From assembly GCA_029884335.1 (NCBI GenBank), contig JAOUIA010000031.1, positions 1 to 42,033 of the forward strand: DNA of 42,033 bases, in the 5' to 3' direction. Within the stretch, counting starts at the first letter, position 1; every line of letters begins with the position of its first letter. Shown in pieces: positions 24,436 to 31,553 of this stretch. A model generated the notes under the pieces. The model saw only the letters and a list, made by a program, of their open reading frames with translations. It was not told where the DNA came from and made no database searches. The stretch is from Betaproteobacteria bacterium (GTDB taxonomy: Bacteria > Pseudomonadota > Gammaproteobacteria > Burkholderiales > Casimicrobiaceae). Made by a program: the position numbers and the translations under genes.

Positions 24436-27390
24436 ATGGGGACCGCAGTTCACGCCACGGTCAAGGTGAGCTCTCGCCGCTTTGCGCCTGCCGCGTTGCT
24501 GGCGCTCTGCGCGATAGCGTACGCGCTGCCAGCGGCGGCCCAGCCGACGCACCTCGTCGTGCGCTTCCGCGACGCGGCGACCGGCACATCGTCCCCGGCG
24601 GACGTCGCGCGGCTGCAGACGATCGCGGCGGCGGCGCGCACGGGGCTCGCGCAGATCGAGATCACCCGCGACGGCGCCTATCGCATCGCGCTCGCTCCGC
24701 CGCTCTCCGACGACGGCATGCGCGCGGCGCTCACGCAGTTGCGCAACGAACCGTCCGTGCTCTACGCGGATCCGCACGCCACGCCCATTGCTGCGGCGCC
24801 GGCCCGAGAGCCAGGTCCGCCGATCGACCGCATCATCGTCAAGTACCGCGACGCGCAGGTCGCGGCCGACGCCGCGGCGGACCTGCCGCTTGCGCCTGCG
24901 CGCGTGGCGCAGCTCGCCGCGCGGGCCGGGCGCGCGATGGCGTTCAGCCGGGCGGTCAACTGGGCCGGCGCGCACGTCCTCGATGTCTTCCCCCGGGTGT
25001 CGCTGGAGGAAGCCGAGGCGATCGCGCGCGCGATCGAGCAGGACCCGGACGTCGAGTGGGCGCAGCCCGACTACCGGCTCTTTCCGCAACTGATACCCGA
25101 CGACCCGCTGTGGGCGAGCCAGTGGCACTACATGGCGCCGCCGGGCGAGATCGCCGGTGCCAACCTGCCGCTTGCCTGGGACAGGACGACCGGCTGGTCG
25201 GGCGCCCGCATCGCCGTGATCGATACCGGCGTTCTCGCCGGCCACCCCGACCTCGCCGGCCGCGTCATCGGCGGCTACGATTTCATCTCGAACACTTTCG
25301 TTGCGAACGACGGCGACGGCCGCGACGCCGACCCCTCCGACCCGGGCGACTCGACGCTCGCCAACGAGTGCTTCGCAGGCTGGCCCGGCGCGAACAGCTC
25401 GTGGCACGGCACGCACGTCGGTGGAACGATAGGCGCGGCGACCAACAACGCGCTGGGGGTTGCGGGAATCAACCACGTGAGCCGCGTCGTGCACGCGCGC
25501 GCGCTCGGCAAGTGCGGCGGCTCCAGCGTGGACGTCGCCGACGCCATCGTCTGGTCCGCCGGCGGCAGCGTCGCCGGGGTGCCGGCGAACCCGTTCCCGG
25601 CGAAGGTGATCAACATGTCGCTGGGCGGCGGCGGCATGTGTACCGGCATTCCAGGTGATCCGATCACCCAGGGCGCGATCAACGCCGCACTCGGCTTCGG
25701 CGCGTCGGTGATCGTGGCGGCGGGCAACTCCAACTCCGACGCCGCCAACTTCAACCCGGCTAGCTGCAGCGGCGTGCTCACGGTCGCAGCACTCGGCCGG
25801 CAGGGCCAGCGCGCGTCGTACAGCAACTTCGGTACCGTCGTCGAGCTCGCCGCGCCCGGCGGGTCGATCGCGGACAACGTACCGAACAACCAGACGGTGC
25901 TGTCGACCTCCAACAGCGGAACCACGGTGCCGCTCGCCAATGGCATGAACTACCGGAGCTACCAGGGTACGAGCATGGCGACCCCGCACGTCGCCGGCGT
26001 CGCCTCGCTGCTCTACGCGCTCAAGCCCTCGCTCACGGGCTCGCAGGTGACGAACATCCTGCAGACGAATTCGCGGCCGTTCCCGAGCGGAACGTTGCGC
26101 AACTGCACCACGACGATCTGCGGCGCCGGAATGCTCGACGCGAACTTGGCGCTCACCAGCGTGCTTAACACCGGCGGGCCGGGCGGGGTGCCGCTCGTGG
26201 TGCCCACCTCGCTGGCGGTCGCCTCGTCCGCGAACCCGGCCCTCCAGGGCAGCCTCGTGACTTTCACTGCGACGATCGCAGGCGCGTCGGGCGGCACGAT
26301 GGCGTTCCTCGCCGACGACGTCTTGCTGGCGGGCTGCTCCGCGCAGCCGATCAACTCGGGCCAGGCACAGTGCCAGTCGAACACCCTGCCCAACGGCACG
26401 CACTCGATCCGCGCGTCGTACAGCGGCAGCGCAACGCACACGCCCAGGGACTCGCCGATCCTCCTGCAGGCCGTCGTCCCCTCGACACCGCAGCCTTCGA
26501 CGACAACCGTCGCCTCCACCGGCACCAATCCGACCGTGCAGGGCGCTTCGGCGACGCTGACGGCCACGGTGACCGGCATCGCCCCGTCCGGCACCGTCGA
26601 GTTCCGCGCCAACAACGTGCCGATCGCCGGCTGCGTCGCCGTCGCGCTGCCAGGCCCCGGCAACCAGCGCACCGCGCAGTGCAACACGACGACGCTACCG
26701 ATCGGGCAGCTCGCGATCAGCGCGATCTACTCGGGCGACAGCGCGAACCTGACCTCGGCGGGGACGACGTCGCACGGCGTCTACACGCCGAGCGCGTGCA
26801 AGACGTTCAACGATCTCGCGTCCAACGATCCGTTCTGCCCGAACGTGCACTGGCTGTACAACCGCTCGATCACGCTCGGCTGCGACAACGTCAACTACTG
26901 CCCGAACCTGCCGGTGATCCGCCTGCAGATGGCGGCGTTCATGAACCGCGACGGCACGGCGATGACGCCCGTCGACCTGCCGCTGGTGGCAGGGCAGATC
27001 GGAATGTCCCTGGGCGGCGGCAACACGGTCACCTGCTTCAGTCCCACTGCGAGCTTCACCGCGGCGAACTTCCCGCGCCGCGCGCGGCTGCGCGGCTTCG
27101 CCAACCTGTTCGGCGCCAACGCGAACACAACCGTCGCCGTGCAGTACGCGTTCTCGACCGACGGCGGCGCAACCTGGGGACTGGTCCCCGACAGCTCGGC
27201 CCGCACCCGCGTCGCGTCGGCCGCCGACGAGGACCGCACCGTCAACGTCGTCGGCGAGATGGACCTCGCCGTCGGCCAGACCTACCTGTTCGGACTGGCC
27301 TTCTCCGCCTCGCCGTCGGTCGCGCTCACGGTCTACTGCGCGAACCAGGCGCGAGTCCACAACCGCAACGGCACCGCGGTGCCGTACTGA
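24436..27390 (+). CDS. Secreted subtilisin-like (S8) protease with Ig-like repeats and SLH-like/Asp-box module
   Basis: 984 residues. A signal peptide (to PAAAQ) is followed by an I9-type propeptide region (about 37-215). The subtilisin domain has the triad D263 (AVIDTGV), H324 (SSWHGTHVGG) and S513 (GTSMATPHVAG) with oxyanion N431 (AAGNSNSD). Two Ig-like domains follow (about 595-680 and 690-780; each has a SGGTMAF/SGTVEF plus ASYSGS/AIYSGD pattern). Residues about 785-984 repeat the whole stand-alone paralogue module: CKTFNDLASNDPFCPNVHW, NRSITLGC, NYCPNLPVIRLQMAAFMNRDG, then VTCFSP, YAFSTDGGATW and YCANQARVHNRNG. It is thus an exact fusion of protease and paralogue module. In VIRLQ the usual Thr is Ile. 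AGAGGGG precedes the ATG. The paralogue at 27408 follows after 17 nt, surely one operon. Confidence 0.9.
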   Translation: MGTAVHATVKVSSRRFAPAALLALCAIAYALPAAAQPTHLVVRFRDAATGTSSPADVARLQTIAAAARTGLAQIEITRDGAYRIALAPPLSDDGMRAALTQLRNEPSVLYADPHATPIAAAPAREPGPPIDRIIVKYRDAQVAADAAADLPLAPARVAQLAARAGRAMAFSRAVNWAGAHVLDVFPRVSLEEAEAIARAIEQDPDVEWAQPDYRLFPQLIPDDPLWASQWHYMAPPGEIAGANLPLAWDRTTGWSGARIAVIDTGVLAGHPDLAGRVIGGYDFISNTFVANDGDGRDADPSDPGDSTLANECFAGWPGANSSWHGTHVGGTIGAATNNALGVAGINHVSRVVHARALGKCGGSSVDVADAIVWSAGGSVAGVPANPFPAKVINMSLGGGGMCTGIPGDPITQGAINAALGFGASVIVAAGNSNSDAANFNPASCSGVLTVAALGRQGQRASYSNFGTVVELAAPGGSIADNVPNNQTVLSTSNSGTTVPLANGMNYRSYQGTSMATPHVAGVASLLYALKPSLTGSQVTNILQTNSRPFPSGTLRNCTTTICGAGMLDANLALTSVLNTGGPGGVPLVVPTSLAVASSANPALQGSLVTFTATIAGASGGTMAFLADDVLLAGCSAQPINSGQAQCQSNTLPNGTHSIRASYSGSATHTPRDSPILLQAVVPSTPQPSTTTVASTGTNPTVQGASATLTATVTGIAPSGTVEFRANNVPIAGCVAVALPGPGNQRTAQCNTTTLPIGQLAISAIYSGDSANLTSAGTTSHGVYTPSACKTFNDLASNDPFCPNVHWLYNRSITLGCDNVNYCPNLPVIRLQMAAFMNRDGTAMTPVDLPLVAGQIGMSLGGGNTVTCFSPTASFTAANFPRRARLRGFANLFGANANTTVAVQYAFSTDGGATWGLVPDSSARTRVASAADEDRTVNVVGEMDLAVGQTYLFGLAFSASPSVALTVYCANQARVHNRNGTAVPY

Positions 27391-27407
27391 ACGCAGGAGA
27401 GCCAGCC

Positions 27408-28124
27408 ATGCGAACCCTCCGTGCCCTCGTATTCGTCGCGGCGCTCGCGCCGCTTGGCGCGCTGGCGCAGCAGTGCGTCGGCTTCGGCGACGTGCTCGCG
27501 AGCAGCCCGTTCTGCCCGAACGTCGAGTGGGTGAAGAACCGCGGCGTCACGCTCGGCTGCGGGACCGGCGCCAACTATTGCCCGAACGACCCGGTGACCC
27601 GGCTGCAGATGGCGATCTTCCTCAACCGGCTCGGCACCGCACTCACGCCGGTCGACCTCGCGCCGGCCGTATCGGGCCCCGTGGCCGGCATCTCGCCGGC
27701 CGGCAACCCGATCCTCTGCCAAACCGCGGACTTCGCCAACGCGGCGACCTCGTTCCCGCGCCGCGCGGTGATCAATGGCGCCGCGATCCTCTCCATTCCC
27801 ACGGCGAACATCGACGTCTCGGCGCGGATCGTCTACTCGACGGACGCGGGTACGACGTGGACCGCGATCAACAACTCCGACCAGTACCAGATCCTGCGCA
27901 CGGGCCTGTCGCCGGCCGACCACGCGACGCTGAACCCATTCGGCGCGGTCGACATCAATGTCAACCAGTCGATGCGCTTTGGTATCCGGCTCGGCCAGTT
28001 CGCGGGATCGGGCACGATCACCGCGGCCTGCACGACGCTCGTGCAGATCTGGAACCGCAACGGCGCCTCCACTCCGTTCGACGCGCAGGGCCTGTCGACG
28101 CCGCCGAGCCGCCAGCCCGGCTGA
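27408..28124 (+). CDS. Secreted SLH-like/Asp-box paralogue 4
   Basis: 238 residues with a clear signal peptide (to LGALAQQ) and a good ribosome binding site (GCAGGAGA). The SLH-like half reads CVGFGDVLASSPFCPNVEW, NRGVTLGCGTG, NYCPNDPVTRLQMAIFLNRLG. The beta-rich domain has ILCQTADF, FPRRAVI, YSTDAGTTW and ACTTLVQIWNRNGASTPFD. It is the closest stand-alone match to the C-terminal module of the subtilase encoded 17 nt upstream, so the pair may have arisen by duplication of one module. No enzymatic motif is seen. Surface location by the SLH-like half is an inference. Confidence 0.8.
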   Translation: MRTLRALVFVAALAPLGALAQQCVGFGDVLASSPFCPNVEWVKNRGVTLGCGTGANYCPNDPVTRLQMAIFLNRLGTALTPVDLAPAVSGPVAGISPAGNPILCQTADFANAATSFPRRAVINGAAILSIPTANIDVSARIVYSTDAGTTWTAINNSDQYQILRTGLSPADHATLNPFGAVDINVNQSMRFGIRLGQFAGSGTITAACTTLVQIWNRNGASTPFDAQGLSTPPSRQPG

Positions 28125-28192
28125 CGGCCGCCGGCTCTCCGCGGCAGGGCGCCGCCGCGAAGGGCAACGGGCTTGTGGGACAATGCGCGCCC

Positions 28193-29323
28193 ATGACATC
28201 GCCCGCGCCAGCGCGGGTCGCCTGCGTTCTCGGCACCCGTCCCGAAGTGGTGAAGATGGCGCCGGTGATTGCGGCGCTCGCGCGCGATCCCAGGTTCACA
28301 CCGGTCGTCATCAATACCGGGCAGCATCGGGAGCTTCTCGCCGAGACGATGACGCTGTTCGGGATCGTTCCCGACGTCGCGCTCGACCTCATGCAACCGG
28401 GCCAGCGGCTCGCCGGGTTCCTCGGCCGCTGCGTGGAATCGCTCGACCGCGCGCTGTTCGACATGGACCCCGCCGCAGTCGTCGCGCAGGGCGACACGTC
28501 GACCGTGCTTGCTGCGGCGCTGTGCGCGTTCTACCAGGACCGGCCGTTCTTCCACGTCGAGGCGGGCCTGCGCACCGGCGACTTCCGCAACCCGTTTCCC
28601 GAGGAGATGAACCGCGAGGTCGCCTCGCGCTTCGCCGCGCTGCACTTCGCGCCCACCGAGGCGGCGCGCGCGAACCTGCTCGCCGAGCGCGTGCCCGACG
28701 GGCGCATCGTCGTCACCGGCAACACGGTGATCGACGCGCTGCTGATGGTGCGCGACCTCGCCTTTCCGCACGGCCTGCCCCTGGACCCGAAGCGCCGGCT
28801 GATCGTCGTGACGGCGCATCGGCGCGAGAACTTCGGCGCGCCGATGCGCGGCATGCTGCGCGCGCTCAAGGCGATTGCGTCGCGCTGGCCGGATGTCGAG
28901 ATCGTCTACCCGGCGCACCCGAATCCGGAGGTTCGCCGCGCCATCGCCGACGAGATCGGCGAAAGCGCCCTGGTGCGCGTCGTGGAGCCCCTGTCGTACG
29001 GGCCGTTCGTGTCGCTGCTCGACGAGGCGACGCTGATCCTCACCGACTCCGGCGGCATCCAGGAGGAGGCGCCCGCCCTGGGCAAGCCCGTGCTCGTGCT
29101 GCGCGACGAGACCGAGCGGCCCGAGGCGATCGACGCGGGTGTGGCGCGACTGGTGGGCACCGACGAGGCGCGCATCGTCGAGGAGACCGCGCGGCTGCTC
29201 GACGATCCGGCGTGGTACCGCCAGATGGCCCGGGGCGCGTCGCCCTATGGCGATGGCCAGGCCGCCCGGCGCATCGTCGCGGCCATCGGACGCCACCTTG
29301 AAGCCACGGCTCGTCCTCGTTAG
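28193..29323 (+). CDS. wecB: UDP-N-acetylglucosamine 2-epimerase (non-hydrolysing)
   Basis: 376 residues, the length of E. coli WecB. Family motifs: GTRPEVVKMAPV at the start, GDTSTVLAAA, HVEAGLRTGDFRNPFPEEMNR, VTGNTVIDA, TAHRRENFG, and DSGGIQEEAP near the C-terminus. The enzyme interconverts UDP-GlcNAc and UDP-ManNAc, supplying ManNAc for surface glycans. No Shine-Dalgarno sequence is visible; a -10-like GACAAT ends only nine bases before the ATG, so the transcript may be nearly leaderless. The next gene, a glycosyltransferase, begins inside its 3' end. It is the first gene of the polysaccharide region and follows the SLH-like cluster by 68 nt. Confidence 0.95.
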   Translation: MTSPAPARVACVLGTRPEVVKMAPVIAALARDPRFTPVVINTGQHRELLAETMTLFGIVPDVALDLMQPGQRLAGFLGRCVESLDRALFDMDPAAVVAQGDTSTVLAAALCAFYQDRPFFHVEAGLRTGDFRNPFPEEMNREVASRFAALHFAPTEAARANLLAERVPDGRIVVTGNTVIDALLMVRDLAFPHGLPLDPKRRLIVVTAHRRENFGAPMRGMLRALKAIASRWPDVEIVYPAHPNPEVRRAIADEIGESALVRVVEPLSYGPFVSLLDEATLILTDSGGIQEEAPALGKPVLVLRDETERPEAIDAGVARLVGTDEARIVEETARLLDDPAWYRQMARGASPYGDGQAARRIVAAIGRHLEATARPR

Positions 29324-30374
29324 CCACGTCGACTGGGGCCACGTCCGCCAACGGCCCCACCACCTCGCGGCGGGGCTCGCCGCGCGCTACGACGTCACGG
29401 TGATCGCGCCGCTTGCGCGCAAGCGGTCCTCGCTGGTCACGCAGCCCGCGCGCGGCGCGCGCGTCGTCCACGTGCTGCGCGTGCCCGGCTCGTATCGCAG
29501 CGCCGTCGTCGCCCGCCTCAATGCGACGGTCGCGCGATGGCAATGCGCGCCGCGCATCCGCGCGGCAGCCGCCGTGGTCGTCACCTCGCCGGAGCTGTGG
29601 CCGTGGATCGCGCCCGACGTCGGCCGCCGCCCGCTCGTCTACGATTGCATGGACGACGCGCTGGCGTTCGACCAGGACGCGGGCGTGCGCGACCTCAAGG
29701 CGCGCTGGGAGCGCGAGCTCATCGCGCGGGCGGACGTCACCGTCTGCTCCAGCGACGAGCTCGCCGCGCGCATGCGCTCGCGCGGCGCGCCCGCGGAAAG
29801 GCTGCGGGTGATCCCGAACGGCTGGGATCCGGAGGCGTTCCCCGTGCAGCCTTCGCAGGCGCTGCCCGCGGCAGGACCGCTGGTGCTCGCCTACTTCGGC
29901 ACGATCGCGCGCTGGCTCGACACCGACGCGCTGCGCGCCGTCGTCGCCGCGTGCCCCGGGGCGTCGATCCGACTGATCGGCCCGGTCGACGGCGCGGCGC
30001 CCACGGCGATCGAGCGGGTCGCGACCGAGCCGCCGTGGCCGCACGACGCGCTCGCCGCCGCGGTCGCCGACGCCAACGCCATGCTGCTGCCGTTTCGCGT
30101 CGGCGATCTCACGCGCGCCGTCGACCCGGTGAAGCTCTACGAGTACGTCGCGCTGGGCAAGCCGGTCGCCGCGTCGTACTGGCCCGCGCTCGACCGCTTC
30201 GCGCCGTTCGTCACGTTCTACCGCGACCCTGCGCATCTCGCCACGCTCGTGCGCGAGCGCGCGCTCCCGGCGCCGCCCGACGCCGCCGCGCGCACGGCGT
30301 TCCTCGCGCCGCAATCGTGGCGCTCGCGCGCCGAGGCGCTGGCCGACGCGATCGAGGCCACGCGGGGCCATTGA
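29298..30374 (+). CDS. Glycosyltransferase (GT4-like, GT-B fold)
   Basis: 358 residues from a TTG start at 29298, giving MKPRLVLVSHVDWGHVRQRPHHLAAGLA, a form widespread in glycosyltransferases that recognise their acceptor with an N-terminal HVRQRPHH motif. The second half has VIPNGWDPEAF (nucleotide-sugar binding), LAYFGTIARWLD, and the acidic E in KLYEYVALGKPVAASYWPALDRF. The start overlaps wecB by 26 nt, implying translational coupling, and there is no good alternative start. It would transfer a sugar, perhaps ManNAc or a derivative, onto a lipid-linked glycan; donor and acceptor are not predictable. Confidence 0.85.
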   Translation: MKPRLVLVSHVDWGHVRQRPHHLAAGLAARYDVTVIAPLARKRSSLVTQPARGARVVHVLRVPGSYRSAVVARLNATVARWQCAPRIRAAAAVVVTSPELWPWIAPDVGRRPLVYDCMDDALAFDQDAGVRDLKARWERELIARADVTVCSSDELAARMRSRGAPAERLRVIPNGWDPEAFPVQPSQALPAAGPLVLAYFGTIARWLDTDALRAVVAACPGASIRLIGPVDGAAPTAIERVATEPPWPHDALAAAVADANAMLLPFRVGDLTRAVDPVKLYEYVALGKPVAASYWPALDRFAPFVTFYRDPAHLATLVRERALPAPPDAAARTAFLAPQSWRSRAEALADAIEATRGH

Positions 30375-30411
30375 GAGTCCGGCAATGCGGTCGCGCCACG
30401 ATCCCGCTTAT

Positions 30412-30575
30412 CGTCGTCCCCGCTGAAGCGGGGACCCGGCGTCTTCGCCTATCGACGACACTGGACTCCCGCCTGCCCAGGAATGACGAAGTCCCACCGT
30501 CGTCCCCGCGGAAGCGGGGACCCAGCGTCTTAGGCTACCCACGACACTGGATTCCCGCTTGCGCGGGAATGACGA
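30412..30575. repeat. Two direct copies of a palindromic intergenic repeat
   Basis: Copies at 30412-30489 and 30498-30575 of a 78-nt element that starts CGTCGTCCCCGC and ends GGGAATGACGA or GGAATGACGA. Each contains a GTCCCCGC-GAAGCGGGGAC hairpin and, in the second copy, a second ATTCCCGCTTGCGCGGGAAT hairpin. They differ at several positions. The element resembles a very common proteobacterial REP type. It sits in the 237-nt gap between convergent glycan genes, which contains nothing else. Confidence 0.85.
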
Positions 30576-30611
30576 GGTGAGAGGGCGCGCCGTCGCCCGC
30601 TCTCCGAAGTG

Positions 30612-31553
30612 TCACTGCACGCGGCGCAGCCAGAGGCTGGAGCCCGGTCCCTTCAGGAACACCGGCACCGCGCGCTCGACGTCCTGGCGCATGAACTGCG
30701 TGGCGTAATCGGAGAAGAAGTCGATCTCGAACGCGTTGTTGTACTGCAGAAACGCGCGCAGCAGGTAGGCCTCGTTCCACGCCGCGCCGATCTCCAGCAG
30801 CCAGTGCTTCGGGTACTCGAACGGCCAGAAGACGTCGTGGAAGTGCACCAGCACGCCGGGCGCGAGCGCGGGCAGGACGGAGAAGAGGATGTGGTTGACG
30901 TCGCTGTCGCAGCGGCTGACGTGCGTCGAGTCGACGAACAGGATGTCGCCGGCGGCGAGCCCGGCGAACGTCGCCGGGCTCGCGTCCTGGACCCGCACGG
31001 GCAGCACCTCCATGCGCTCGCGGTCGCCGTCGTGCAGGCCGGCGACCATGCGCTCCGGATGCGGGTCGAGGCTGGTGATCCGCGCCTTGCCGCCGAGGAA
31101 GCGCTCGTTGACGTCCAGCATCAGCCACGTCGATGCGCCGGAGCCGATCTCCACGATGCGCTTCGGGCGAATGAGCCGCATCATCGAGTAGAGAACCGCC
31201 GCGTCGCCGCGCGAATAAGTCGTGTTCTCCAGCGCAAATCGCAGCGCGGGGTCCGGTTCCTCGGTGTAGGGAAACTCCGCGTTGAACCGCGCGAAGCCCG
31301 CGAGCCGCTCGCGAATGCGCGCCTCGTCGACGCGCACGCCCGGCAGCTCGCGCGCGCCGGCGTCGAAGATCCGGTCCTGGTCGCGCTCAATCTCCGCGTA
31401 GCTCGGGATCGGCGAGTAGTAGTGGCCGGGCGCGGCAAAGCGAAGGAAGAGATCCTGCTTGCCCTGTCCGGCCGCGGCCGACTCCTCCGTCGCGGCGCTG
31501 CGCCCGCGCAATGCGGCCAGCGCCCTCGCCAGACGATCGATCACGCTCGTCAT
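30612..31553 (-). CDS. Class I SAM-dependent methyltransferase (Methyltransf_24 type)
   Basis: 313 residues. The SAM-binding core starts at IVEIGSGASTWLML (about 133-146), then SLDPHP, DASPATFAGLAAGDILFVDSTH and VHFHDVFWPFEYP. This is the pattern of the CmcI/Methyltransf_24 group, often found in surface polysaccharide and sugar-modifying loci. It would methylate a sugar or a glycan end, a modification that can stop chain growth; the exact role is not shown. ATG 31553 overlaps the stop of the upstream glycosyltransferase as ATGA. It is the last gene of the operon. Confidence 0.82.
   Translation of the reverse strand: MTSVIDRLARALAALRGRSAATEESAAAGQGKQDLFLRFAAPGHYYSPIPSYAEIERDQDRIFDAGARELPGVRVDEARIRERLAGFARFNAEFPYTEEPDPALRFALENTTYSRGDAAVLYSMMRLIRPKRIVEIGSGASTWLMLDVNERFLGGKARITSLDPHPERMVAGLHDGDRERMEVLPVRVQDASPATFAGLAAGDILFVDSTHVSRCDSDVNHILFSVLPALAPGVLVHFHDVFWPFEYPKHWLLEIGAAWNEAYLLRAFLQYNNAFEIDFFSDYATQFMRQDVERAVPVFLKGPGSSLWLRRVQ

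Noticed and set aside
16643-28124. PEP-CTERM/exosortase or type IX secretion C-terminal signals on the secreted proteins
   Set aside because: The C-termini carry no PEP motif, transmembrane helix and Arg cluster, and no type IX-type domain; SLH-like repeats explain them better.
30412-30575. Direct repeats flanking nothing; possible insertion element ends
   Set aside because: No transposase and no target duplication; hairpin structure matches intergenic REP elements.
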